A DNA stretch of 64,000 nt from Burhinus oedicnemus (Eukaryota; Chordata; Aves; Charadriiformes; Burhinidae). Each line of letters opens with the position of its first letter. The stretch's first letter is position 1. The position numbers and the translations under genes were made by a program. Shown one piece after another: positions 26,001-38,500 of this stretch. The notes under the pieces are model-generated. The model was given only the letters and a program-made list of their open reading frames with translations, was not told where the DNA came from and made no database searches. The stretch lies in assembly GCA_008921705.1 (NCBI GenBank), contig VFFE01007878.1, forward strand, positions 839,193 through 903,192, read 5' to 3'.

Positions 26001-29000
26001 CAAAGCAGGATTAGAATTTCTAACAGACAGATAAGACCAGTATAATTAGATCACCAAATAGTTTCCCACCCTTTTTCTACATAGTGAAGCATATTATTCT
26101 TCTCTTTTGTTTTTCTTGCAGAGACCCTTTTGCTATTATGACAGTATTCAACAAATACTTCTTTAGTGCCTTCTTGGAATTCAGTGAAAAAGGAGACTAA
26201 TAGATAAAGGTCTGAGAATAGACATAAACAACCTGTTCCATATTTTGGCAATCATAGTTCAACGGATGCATTTAGACAAGCATTTTTTGTAATAAAAAGC
26301 CATCCTACCAGTGTAGTACTGGCATCACTGTATGAATGTGAAGTAAAAGAACTTAAATTCAAGAGGAGATATTGTTAATGAGGAAGGACATACTTCCTCG
26401 CTGAGTTAAAAGTTGACTCTACCATTACAGAGCATCACAAATGTGCTGAAATGAATCTCAGGTAATGCACCTCTTTGTGATTATTACAGTCATTTAATTC
26501 ACCCTTTCTGTCAGGTCTTTTCCTCCTATTAGGAATTATTAATAACTCGCATATAATTTCACACTGCTTACCTTTTCTACAAGGTTGGCTGATCTGCATA
26601 TCAGCTTCTAACTAAAGTGCTTACACTGTTGAAGGGAAAGAAAAAGAAATTTCCTTCAATTGAACAGTGACTTGTTTGCAAAATAAATATGTATTCTAAT
26701 TAGATCCTTGCAGTGAAAAATATATTTTAATAGCAAAAAGGTATAAAGTAAGCTTGAATTTGAACCACCTGGAATATAATGTGGGTCTGGAATGGAATGT
26801 ATAGATCATAATGTAGCCCTGTAGTGGGCTAAGTCAAAAAAGAGCCTCGAGCATCTGTGCACTTAGAGCTAAATCTAGCAATATGGTTAAACAGGGAGAA
26901 AGCTGGATGTAAGTCCAATTTTGTTTTGTTTTTATTTTAACACACTTCTTAGTTAAAGGCTTTAAGGAAAAGCTTGCCTCTAAATTATGCTACTTTAAAA
27001 TCATAAATAGTATCAAAGGAGGAGCTGGTCAATAGTTGACTGCCAAATATTTGTTCCCTGTCAGAATTGCCAAGGAAATACACTCGGTTTTGGGATATGC
27101 CTTTAATGGCACGCAGAAATAACCCAACTGTAAGAAAGATTTCAGAACATCTTCCCTGCCCCAAATCTTTTTCATATTGGACTGATTCCAAATGCTTGAT
27201 TCAAAAAATCTGAATGTTGAAAAAAATGAGGTTGTGTCCAGGTGCTGATCGTTCAAACTTAGGAATGCTGGAATGGCAGATTTTGTTTGTCCAGTAAGGA
27301 TACTAAGCTGAGATGTAGGGCTGAGGGGCTGGCACTGCTGGTCTACAGCTGGTCTGATATGCAGCTTTTTTCCCCTGTGGGACAGGGGTGGAAGTAAGGT
27401 ACAGGCGGTATTCTGACCTATTGGTTCCCACTGACTATACATACCGTTCAGATATAAAGTAGGTGGACACAAAGAGACAGGAAAAGTAGGTAACATTTAT
27501 ACCAATCAGTGTATATCTCTACTGAGCCTGAAATGTGGATGAGCTCTAACGTCAATACGTGACCCTGCAGCTATTTTGCTGTGTTGTTACTGGCAATATT
27601 CTCAGGAAAGTATTATCTAAGGTAAGATTTATGGAGATAAAGAAAAGGCATTTAATACATAGAGGAAAACACACCCAAAACTTGTAGAAAATACAGAATA
27701 TCTCCTAAACAGCTACTTCATAAAATTTGAGTAAGAGTTCTATTTCCACTTAGTAGAACACAATTCATATAAATGTTCTGGCAAAAAGTCAGATTTTCTG
27801 GAAAGGAAAATGAATACAGACTCTGCATTTGGGCAAATGTACTTCCAGTAGCAGTTGCACCTTAATTGATACTGACCCACTTGGAAAATTCGTCTTTGTA
27901 TGAAATTATTTTTATTGATGCTGAAAGACACTCCCAAGCTGCCTTTCTGCTCTCATTTATGTCAATGCGATGCTATTCAATTCAGCAGAATTGAACAGAG
28001 AACAGAGTTGGACCCCCAGTGCCCAGTCCAGGAAGAAGGAGACTTACAAGTACTTCCATCAATATGATATTTCCTGTCTTTAGACATACGACTATGGTTC
28101 TGGCTGCAATTCTAGGCAAAAAAGAAATTTAAGAGGATATTTTTAAGTTTATATTTGTCTGATGCCTGAGACAACTTTGCAAAAAAGTGATTTATTTACC
28201 ACTAGACATAAATTCAGGTTGGATCATGTATCAATTTTACCAGATTCTAGATACAGGATTTTGGTACACAATCTTCCTGCAGCTTTCATCTATGAAGCTC
28301 TTTGGAAAAAAAAAAATAAAAAAAAATTCTGGATTATTTTGTTGGTCTGATATGAAACCCCTGCTGCAGGTTTTCATCAGGAAAAGATGAAAAATAGTCT
28401 TAACCCAGAGCAGCTCCTCAGTTTAATTCACAAGGCTTAGGAGTATTTGGTTGACACAGAGGAAGCATGGAGCAACACCAGCCACAGGTTCAGTGGCACT
28501 GCTAGTGTCTGGTGGCCCAAAGTGAGTGTGCATCACTCAGCTCGGTGTCAGCAGAAGCCACGTCCCCCTTTCTATTTCCATCCCTTGTGACTGCATCAAA
28601 ACCTTCCAAATGAGAACTGAGTAATTCAAAGCATGTAATGGTCTTTCCAAGTCTGCAAACCAGAAAGCAACAAAGAAATATGAACTGTTTCTAGTCACCA
28701 TAGGGATGCACTGCTTGAAACCCAACAACACGATACTAATAATAATAGTTTATATGACCTGTTTCAGAAATAACTTGTAGATCTATCTCAATCCTGTGTG
28801 TCAGTCAGTTACCTGACCTGGACAATCCATGCAATATAACCACAGTCTGGATTTTCCTGCTAAATCACAACATAGTAATAGCATTATTAACCCAAAGTAT
28901 AAGAACTACAGAAAATCAGATAACTCTACCAGCAAATTTGGGGGTGCAGAGAAGGTGGAGGACAGGGGAATGGAAAGATATGGACGCTTGTTGTCTCTGT

Positions 29001-29491
29001 AGTCCATGATTTTTCTTGTTAAATATGTTATTCCCCTTAATTTAAATTCTCTCTCATTCTAAATATTTCTTATTACCACATCTGTTCTATGCCAATGCCT
29101 CTTCAAGACTAACCTCCTCTTCCTGTTCTCCAGACACCTCCATGCCTCTTGCAGCTTGTGTACCACACAGGGATCTCCTTTCTGAGTCCTCCCAGGCCCT
29201 CTGTGAGCTCACATCCTCACAATGTCCCATTTAACTTTAGTTTGTCTCCTTTTATTGCTCTCTTTTTAGCAACTGAAGTTAATCAGGGTCTACCCCTACA
29301 GTTTTCTCAAATCCTTGCGTCTCTTGATTTCCTGAGCTTCTCTTCCACCCCATCCCAGTGAGCCACTCCAAGGTGGTGATGGACAGTGCCCAGGGCTGCC
29401 TGGGCGACCTCACAGTTCCCCTTTCTGCTCACTCAGTTGCCTTTCCTGTTTCCAAAGGTAAGACTGCAAAACAGAAAAGTGCAGAGAGAGT
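23076..29491. other. intergenic sequence with pyrimidine-rich tracts
   Basis: About 23260-23790 and 29030-29460 are strongly C+T-rich on the plus strand without being simple repeats. The interval between them is ordinary AT-rich DNA. A 155-codon minus-strand frame (27029-27496) and smaller ones have no recognisable domains. No RNA gene or further transposon is identified. Confidence 0.6.
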
Positions 29492-29637
29492 CACAGAATC
29501 ATAGAATGGTTTAGGTTGGAAGGGACCTTAAAGATCATCTAGTTCCAACTCCCCTGCCATGGGCAGGGACACCTCCCACTAGACCTGGTTGCTCAAAGCC
29601 CCACCCAACCTGGCCTTGAACACTTCCAGGGATGGGG

Positions 29638-30002
29638 TGTAGCGGATTGATGCCCAGACTCCGATAGAGGCTAAATTGAAGACCCTCTATTAAAATATTA
29701 CACTGCTTATACACTTTCTACTTGTTTATACACGTGCCACTAAGTGATCTCTTATTGGTTTATGTGTCCTGTTCACGCGTCCTTCATGCTTCCCTTTAGC
29801 TGATACAACTGGCTATCTTCTACAACCTTGCAGTTCCCTCTTTCACAAACAAAGGTCATGCGCTCTCTCGTTTATTTCCTTCTAATCTTGTTTTTATTCC
29901 TGTTCCAGACACACAAGTCTCCTCCTTTCGGACATGACCTGGACCCTTCAGTACTTCAATCCTGTTAACCCTTTCAATCCTACAATGCCTAATTCCTCCT
30001 CA
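29638..30002 (-). mobile_element. solo LTR of an ERVK-like (class II) endogenous retrovirus
   Basis: A 365-bp block begins TGTAGCGG and ends CCTCCTCA (canonical TG...CA). It is flanked on both sides by the 6-bp direct repeat ATGGGG and splits an otherwise continuous CR1 sequence. A 6-bp target duplication is typical of class II (beta/alpha-like) avian ERVs. On the minus strand the order is CCAAT box (ACCAATAAGAG), TATA-like TATAAACA/TATAAGCA, then an A/T-rich poly(A)-signal-like region and the terminal TCTGGGCATCAATCCGCTAC segment, so transcription would run on the minus strand. There is no internal retroviral sequence: it is a recombination-derived solo LTR. Confidence 0.85.
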
Positions 30003-30207
30003 ATGGGGCCTCCACAACTTCCTTGGGCAATCTGTTCCAGTGCCTCACCACCCTCACAGTAAAGAATTTCTTCCTAATATCTATTCTAAATCTACCCTCT
30101 TCCAGTTTGAAGCCATTACCCATCATCCTATCACTATATCCCCTTTTAAAAAGTCCCTCTCCAGCTTTTTTGTAGGCCCCCTTCAGATACTGGAAAACTG
30201 CTATAAG

Positions 30208-30818
30208 TTATCCCTGGAGCCTTCTCTTCTCCAGGATGAACAGCCCCAAGTCTCTTAGCCTGTCTTCACAGGAGAGGTGTTCCAGCCCTCTGATCATCTT
30301 CATGTCCCTCCTCTGGACTTGTTTCAACAGGTCTACATCCTTCTTGTGCTGAGGACTCCAGAGCTGGACACAGTACTCCAGGTGGGGTCTCACAAGAGCA
30401 AAGTAAAGGGGCAGAATCACCTCCCTCAACCTGCAGGCCACGCTTCTTTTGATGCAGCCCAGGATGCAGTTGGCCACCTGGGCTGCGAGCGCACATTGCC
30501 ACCAACATCATCCACCAACACTCCCAAGTCCTTCTCCTCGGGGCTGCTCTCAAGCCATTCTCTGCCCAGCCTGTATTTGTGCTTGGGATTGCTGCCACCC
30601 ATGTGCAGGACCTTGCACTTGGCCTTGTTGAACTTCATGAGGTTGGCATGGGCCCACGTCTCGAGCCTGTCCAGGTTCCTCTGGATGGCATCCCTCCCCT
30701 CCAGCGTGTCAACTGCTCCACACAGCTTGGTGTCATTTGCAAGCTTGCTGAGGGGGCACTCAGTCCCGCTGTCCATGTTGCTGACAAAGATATTGAACAG
30801 CACTGGTCCCAGTACCAA
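30208..30818 (-). pseudogene. CR1 ORF2 reverse-transcriptase remnant
   Basis: Two overlapping minus-strand frames (30426-30818 and 30208-30477) together cover the later half of the CR1 reverse transcriptase and the connecting C-terminal region. The first starts at the [10 protein letters not shown] motif and keeps a degraded catalytic box read as LANDTKL, where the CR1 family normally has FADDTKL: the Phe and the first catalytic Asp are lost. It then covers the LDRLETWA and KCKVLHMG blocks. The second has [30 protein letters not shown] and [10 protein letters not shown] frameshift separates them. The lost catalytic Asp and the 5' truncation mean it cannot encode a working enzyme. Confidence 0.9.
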
Positions 30819-31594
30819 CCCCTAAGAAGGTGGGAGGAGGACATAATTACCCTACAGAGCTCAGTCTGGGACATGTCCTCACATCCTGTAATATAATCAC
30901 ACCAACAGAAACTAGCTATCCTTTACACAAAATATTTCTGTAAACCTCCGATTTTTTATCAGCAGAAGAGTGGTGGGGGAGATCAAAAAGAGCCAAAACA
31001 CTAACTCTGTAGTGAAGACTCGACACACAGACCACAACAAAAAATGTCCAGCAGTTTGTCTCTTTGCAGAATGCTTTGACAAACACTGCTTTTTATAAAC
31101 CTTGTCTAACATATATTTCTTATAATTCTTTTGAAAATGACTTATTCGGCCTTTGCATTAAAAAAACCAAACAAACCGACAACAAAACAAAACCAGCTGC
31201 AAAGCCTGTATTTTATCAGTGCCTATTGAAATTTTGTTTTTATTCCTGTGGTATAAACTGTAGAGCTAAAGCTGTATGTATTTCTCAATATCTCAGACAA
31301 CCCTTGATACTCTCTTTCTTTCTACCAAAATAATTTCATTTTGCATTTTGTTTGTAAAAAAAAAAGGTTTTCTTGTTACATGAAAAATATAACAGTTTCA
31401 ACTTTAGTCACAGAACAATTTGGATCTCCAGCAGCTCATGTAACCCATTCCTTTGCAGCAGTTAAGCACAAATTTAATTATCTGTAAGAGTTTCTGATAG
31501 CTGATTCTAACTTGCTTATTTCCATTGAGATAATTTCCCAAACTCCTGTGATAATTTGCCTCACCCCTCTACATGGTAAAGTTTTTTTTTCTTG

Positions 31595-31614
31595 TTTTGT
31601 TTTGTTTTGTTTTG
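31595..31614 (+). repeat. (TTTTG)4 simple repeat with T-rich flanks
   Basis: Four perfect TTTTG units, preceded by GTTTTTTTTTCTTG and followed by a seven-T run. Confidence 0.95.
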
Positions 31615-34600
31615 TTTTTTTAAGGTTAAGAAGACCTTTTCCTCTCTTTATAGTCCTTTACTTAACTATAGGGATTTTTTTTCATGCCAGCATTTCATTT
31701 TTCTTTCCTTCCTTTTTTCTTTTATCATGTGTTACTTTTCTCTAAACTGTATCTCCACAAAAAGAGATGCTGAAAGAAAGATAGTAAGGATACTGAAAAA
31801 AATAACAAAACAATAACTGAAATTAATTACTGTTATCAATGCTTTGGATTAGGCATTACCATAGGAAAGAGAGTATAGTTTCATCTGATGCTTTTCTCTC
31901 AGCCAGATTCTGTCCTGCTTCTTTGGGTTAAGGATTACTTTCCTATTCAGGAGATCTCATTGAAATTAGCAGGATTATCACTGCAGCAAATATTTCTTAT
32001 ACTGAAAAAGGTGGCAGAATCTAGTCTTGATTTATTTTTATAAATCATAATCCACAGTGGTTCAGTAGATTATTTACCCCTAAACTGAAATATTTGTATT
32101 AGACAGGTATTTGCTTCCCAAACTGTGGATCACCTTCAAGCAACTGCCTACCTTTTATTAGCAACCTACACCAAAAAATACCACTTTTGCACTCTAGCCT
32201 ATGACTCTGATATGCAGAGACACTTTAATTGCTCTGCATTCCTGAGTAATCATTTTATGATGGGTTTATTGCCACCTCTCCCTTATCAGGGCATGGCACT
32301 GTTACAGACCCTAGTGATAAATTACCCTTTAGAGAGGGAGAAGACAGTGCCACTTTAACAAGTGCAATAAAGCACTTTTTATACCAGGAGAGTTCAGTGC
32401 ATTTCCCATTCATCATACACCCTCAGTGATTTTACACAGATTTTACACTGTTGATTAGCTCATTAGTGGGGTTAATTGGATACATTAACTGGCAGAATTA
32501 CAGCTTGACTATGAACCAGAGGCTGCAGCGTTATAAATGACAGACAAACTACAGACATGCATGGCCAGCCTGAAGGAAGTTCTTCTCTTTGATTAACTTT
32601 CATTATGTTTTAATTCTTCCCCTTCTACTTCTATAATTGACTCTGCCTGACTATTTACTACAGCACGAAATGAATAAGTGGATAGATTACATGAAGCTGC
32701 ATTTTCCATGGCTGTCTGTCCTCATGTCGCAAATATTCAGAAGACGACGACCAGAAAATGAGCAGTAAGAAGACTGTGAATAGTTAGGCCTTACAATTAA
32801 AGTGTCAAATCCTAGCTGCCATCACATATCCTGCTAGAAAATAGTGCCCACAGTTGCACGCTCGGGGCCCAGGCCTGCTCCCTGCACATAGCCAGAATTT
32901 TACAGATGGATTAGTGTGACATAAAAAGATGGGAGACATTTGTTGTATGCGGGAAATGGACTGGAGCCACTGAGCAGCTATCTGCCTAGCCTAAATTTTG
33001 CAGTAGCCTCTGCAGCTGCTGGGAGGATGTTGTTGAAGGAGTCTGAATTGTTACATCTCACAGACGCCCAAAGGATTCCCCAATCATTTTGTATGCAGAT
33101 TATTTTTCTGTCAGGGTAATACGGTTTTGAACAATGTTGGCTAATAATTACAGAAGTTCAAAATTTAGTGATTTGTTGTAAGCAAATGATTTGGTAGCTG
33201 TATCAGTGTTTTCACACTGGTTTTCTCATAGCTAGTTTTGGCCACGTGAACCAAGGTTTTTCCACTTCAGGTATTTCATTTTGTCTGCTAGGCAGCCAAA
33301 CTTCTTTCAGTTTGAATACCTCAGAAGGCCAAAAGGGAAGAAACTGTGTCTGCTTCATCCTCCGTCCCTCTTCCATCCCGACCAAAACCCATTGCTTCCT
33401 TCTTCTAACCACACTGTGTGTCAGCGGGTGGCAGCCTGGGGCAGATGCAGCATACAGAGCCACCTTCCACCACCCTGTTTCTCTCCTGCTAGAAGTTCTC
33501 CCTGTGTTTGCATACTTTTCTCAGTTTTACAGGTAATGTCTCCAAATATTGTTGTTAACCAAACATTTCTTTCACAAGTTCTGGACACCTCCTCGTGCAT
33601 TTGCTACGGGTGTCCATACACCTTATTTCTTAGGGGTAACAGATACAGATATGAATAAGTATATGTCCATATGCTCAACAGAGTATTTGCACATGCAAAT
33701 ATAAGAGAAAGTAATGCCTAAATCTGTTGAGCACACAGCTGAGAATGTGGAGTGGGACCTCAGGCAAACTCATTTGACTACACAAGCAGGGATTACTTTT
33801 TAATAGCTCTCTATGCCTTTTTAGGCCAAAGCTCTTGATGGGATTTAGTTGCAGGGTTTTTGTTTTTTTTCACGTATGCCTGCAATTGTCAGCCTAAGAT
33901 TATTGGTTGTTCTACTAGGATGGGAAAAAGAATATTGTAGTTACCAAGTTTGAGCTAATTAGTATGCACAGTTCAGTTTGTGACCTTCATTTTCACTTTG
34001 GCTTGCCCATCTGGAAGGGAATATGTTCCTTGGTCTCTTTTATTGAATGGGTCTGATTTCCATCACTGTACATTATCTTAACTTTTCTCATTTCAGTAAG
34101 ATAGGCTTTGGGAAGATAGCCATTTATTTTGCTTAGCTTCTGTTTAGGGCCTCTTTCATTTGCCTTTTAATTTCTCTGTTAAATAATGCTAGCTTTGGAT
34201 TGCTACCAGTCTCTGAGTTTTCTGTGTCTCTTCCGGATAGACAGCACTTAGTCGTGAGTGGTAACAACATCAAAGCACTCCGGTGTATTCCCTCTTAACT
34301 ACCCATAAACCATTACTTTCCAAATTATGTTATTATCTACAACAAAGTAACTACAAGCAATTTGAAAACTGAGGATGAAATCTGTGGGTTGTAAAAGCCA
34401 TGCCTACGTCAGTGTAGAAGAAAAGTAGCTTTGTTGTTGATTTTGTTCCAGTAGCTCCAGTTTTTGAAGCTGAATCACCATCTTACTCCGAGACAACCAC
34501 AGTTTTTTCTAAAATAAGGTCCTTAATAAAGAGGATTCTAAACTTTCCAGGTAAACAATTTATTAATTCAGCCCTGAAAGCACGGCAGGATAAAAGCAAA

Positions 34601-34929
34601 TCAATAGCAAGATGGACATTTTTCTTCCTAATAGGTGGTTTGTTATCTTAAAAGCGAAGAAGCAGTTCTCAGAAACATCTTCATATAGCTCTAAGAAAAA
34701 TATCCACCCTATTTTTTCTGCCAATAATTTGGTTCCTTTTGGTCTTGTGGTTTATCCCTTTGGGAACAAGATTATTGTCCCATAAACCAGCAAGCGGTTA
34801 CTATTATCCCTTAATTACTAGTAATGGCGTGAAGCTGAAAAGTAATATTGCGTGGCTTGTAATATGAGTGTTATTATGCACTGCGCTTACTGACAGGGAG
34901 ATTGATTGTTGGTCTGTTTTAGTCCTGCC

Positions 34930-35530
34930 AGAACCAAACGGCTCAGACTGAGATTTGTACTGCCACGCAGACGTCACGACCCAGACTGATGTTTTTACGC
35001 ACGTCAAGTAGCAATGCTTTGCAAATGGCCCCACTGAAGTGAAAGGAAATGCCAACAGAGTGAGGTAATGATACTCAGCATAAACCAACATATTTGATCT
35101 TGGCCCAGTGTTTGCAAACTCTTCCTCTGGAAATCACGGTAGGCATCAAAGACAGAAGTAACATGGTGTGACTGCAGAAGTAGGCTTCTGGCTCCCTTCA
35201 GCCACAGGCGCAAGAACATGCCTTATTGTAAATGCATGAGAAGTGCCCTTCGAGCCAACAAGATTGTGCATTCACCTAACGCTCGACACTTGTGCGAGCA
35301 CCTGGATTGTTTGCACAGGCATTACACATGCTGCTGAGAGATCCCAGGTACTTTTAGCACAAAAATGTCATCACATTGCTGAGGCTACCGCGCGTGAGCT
35401 GATGAACGCTGCTCCCAGTCACCGTCCGAACTGAGCACATCAGGGCAGTAGCACGGCGCAGCAGATCTGAGCTCTGCTCTGCTCCCGCAGCATTTTCACA
35501 CTCACAGCTGCCGCGTTTACTTAACAATCT
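34930..35530. promoter_or_regulatory. weak CpG-enriched patch, possible regulatory element
   Basis: Two local clusters stand out. 34935-35005 has several CpGs including GCAGACGTCACGACC, which holds a CRE-like ACGTCA core. 35248-35520 has roughly 15 CpGs, including CGCTCGACAC, CCGCGCGTGA and CACGGCGCAG. Overall GC is moderate, so this is below a classical CpG island. No exon, repeat or clear core promoter is seen. Regulatory function is inference. Confidence 0.35.
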
Positions 35531-38500
35531 GGAACTTCCTAAAGAAACCAAAGGGAAAGCACAAACAGAAGAGCTGTTTGCCCTGGTTTCTTGTCAATTA
35601 AATGTTCCTTTTCCTAAGACAGGTTTTCTTCCCTATTAACTAAGGTTCTTATGCTGGCAAATTTCAACATCACCATGCAGGCAAGAGGCTGGGCACCAGA
35701 CCTGAAACCTCTGTGGCTACAGCTGCTCGGCCAGGTAATTTGCTTCCCCAGTTTGCTCCTCAGTCCCCTGACTGGCCATGCTACATCTATGTTATTTTTC
35801 TTCCCAGCTCTCTTTTGAAATGAACTGACTAGTTAGTTACCTTTGAGGCAAAGGCAGATGCAATTCTGCACCTGGTGCAGTAACAAAAAAGGTGTCACTC
35901 TGGGGGAATACAGAACAATACTTGCATCATTTTAGATACTCTGAATTTAAAAACTGTTTGACAAAATTGTCTTAAGGTTACAAAGGGTACAGGGGAGACC
36001 TGAAAAAGATGCTCAGTATGGACAAAAATTACATTAATATTACTAACACTATTATGATATTAGCTGTGATATTATTATTATATTACTAACATTACAGCGT
36101 GGCATCATGCAAACTGCCTATTAAGGATAGTCCAAACTCATGCTGGAGATGACTCTAACAACATAATAGTCCAGCTAATCCAGGTCCAGCAGCTGAGACC
36201 GTTACCTGGCCCTGCATAATTCACTCTGATGGACAGAAAGCACTAGGTGGATAGCTCTGAACCTCTGCCCTCAGCACAGGGACACTCACCAGGGCAGATG
36301 CCTTTAGTAACCTCCTGGCTTAACATGACTCCTTTCAAAGAAGCTTGCCTGAGTCTATATTGTAACCACTGACAGATGGTCTTTGAGAGTAATTTTCGGG
36401 TTTAAATGCTTATCAGCTAGCTACATGAACAATAATCTACATTCAGGTGCAGAACTTTGTGAGTAAAAACCTGGAATAAAAAGGTGAGTCCCGGGGCTTG
36501 GATAAAATAATTAATAGAAACCTGTATTTGTCGGCTTCAGTCAGATTTACATTTTGAAAGTTCCAGAAAAAAACTTTCAATTCCTTTTGCCGATGGACTT
36601 GGAAAAAGGAAATAATTTGATAATATTAAACCTTAATTCTTCTACGGCTGTTGATTTGGGAGAACTAATTTGTGATTTTACCATGAAAACTAACAGTGTG
36701 AAAGGTATAAAACTGGCTAGAATCTGTTGCTAAAAGGAGGAAAAGAACTTGCAGGGAAAGGCTTCACACATAACTGGATGAATAATTACATCAACTAAGA
36801 CCCTGAGAGTCAGCAGAGAATCTACAGATGAGAATGGGAAAAAACGAACTGATTGACAAAACCAAGCTGTGTCTTTAAGGACAAAATGCTGAAGGTTTTA
36901 GTGAGAATTACGAAAAGGCAAGTGAACTAGAGCAATCAAGTAGATTAAAAGTACCCCCAAAATGTCGTTCAGACACATGCTAAAAGTTAGGGAGGAAAAG
37001 TGGGATCTTATGTGATGAGAAACAGGGTAGAAATTAGAGATAGTATAGGTATGAATTAAAAACCCCAGACTTAAACATCTCACCTCAGTTTTCTAAAATG
37101 ACAGTGATATGGGCTACTGGAAACGTTTCAGGGCAGCTCTGAATTGAGAAGCCCTGCCAAAACAGGGACAATGTCACATTGCTTAGATACCAAAAGAAGA
37201 GCCATTATTTAAGATAAGAAAGAAAATAACCAGGTATCTGTTGGCCACAGTTAGCTTCTCAAAATTTTGCAAAGCTGGAGAACAACTTCTGAGGGAAAAA
37301 CTAAAAAAGAGGTAAATAAAATATCTATTTACTAAAGGTAGTCTAACCTGACACCTTTCTCTGACATGATAGATGATCTTCTAGGAAAGGGAAGCACAGT
37401 ACAAGTTAGCATCAGTGTACGCAGTGAAGGCTGATGATAAAGTCAAAGTCATATTTAAAAATCATTTGCTTCTTAAATGTCATAGTTTCTATATAGTTAT
37501 TTATTCTCTTCTGGAAGATCTGAATTATATTTTGTTGGTAGAAAAACTGTAGAGACAGATAATTTGTTCAATAGCAGAATCCTTGTAAGGTGTCCAGTCT
37601 TTTTCTTGTTGTTGTTGCTGCTTCCTTACATATTTTGCTGTCTAGATACTCTATGATTCATATTCCATAATGCAATTTTGGCCACTTTCCTTCCCTCTGA
37701 ATTGATGTTTCTTTCCATTGCTGTTAGCTAACATGTTATTCAAATTCAAAATGTTATTATATTTCTCCTCTCTTGCTCACTCTTCCTTTTTTTTTAAAGA
37801 TCAAACCTTATTAACATCCTGGCTCCAATTCCTCCTGTTTTTCTGTATGCTTACAGTATGACTTCAAGTTTTACAATGGAAGAAATAGTCCCCCTGCAAT
37901 TTAATTTATCGGGGAAATTTAGTTTCCAAACTTCCTGCCTGCCCCTCTCCAGTATCCCAGTTTTTACACCTCATTAATATTGATGCAAACGCACACAAAC
38001 ACATACTTTATTACTTTGTTTCTATACCAAGACACAGACATTTGTAGCTACTCTGCCTCCATCTCACAGTTGCGCTCTGTTGTTTTATTACTGTAGAAGT
38101 CCCTTGATATTTTGACTATTATAAGGTATTTTCAAATCATTCTATAGCCAGCTTTTAAAAGCTATTTTAATAAATTAATATAATGCGAGTGGCTAGAAGT
38201 GTGAGCCAGGATTATAAATCAGATGACAAAGTATGTTTCCATGTTAAAAAGGATGGCTTTTATATGCCTTGGTCCTCACAAAAATATAGGTCCCTCTTTA
38301 GGTAACTTTGAGAAAATATCCATGGTCTGATGGTTTTAAAATTCTGACATTCCTACTATGTGCAGGTTTGGTGGTTTGGGGTTTTTTTTGGTTTTTGTTT
38401 TTAAGAACTGGAGCTGTTGTACTTTATTATAAGGTTATGGAATTTATAAACCAGCCTCAACTAGCTATTAAAGGGGATTCTTTAAAATAAAGGAGTAACA

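Larger units (their letters stand above)
29492..30823 (-). mobile_element. CR1 LINE fragment, interrupted by a solo LTR
   Basis: The left edge is the reversed tail CACAGAATCATAGAATGG, followed by TTAGGTTGGAAGGGACCTTA, so the element lies on the minus strand. It continues through 29637, resumes at 30003 after the inserted LTR, and runs to about 30823, where it is truncated inside the reverse-transcriptase domain just upstream of the [10 protein letters not shown] motif. Without the LTR it is about 967 bases. The tail and ORF2 text differ from the longer CR1 at 39.9 kb, so it belongs to a different, probably older subfamily. The right boundary is approximate. Confidence 0.92.

Noticed and set aside
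27029..27496. 155-codon minus-strand frame as a gene
   Set aside because: No domain, no splice context and no composition bias. Such lengths occur by chance in 64 kb read in six frames.
30277..30825. 182-codon plus-strand frame
   Set aside because: Antisense shadow of the CR1 reverse-transcriptase remnant; its text is the complement of CR1 codons.
32294..32352. A miR-183 gene
   Set aside because: Only the first ten or so bases of the 5' arm resemble it. The rest of the arm and the loop differ, so I report only a hairpin.
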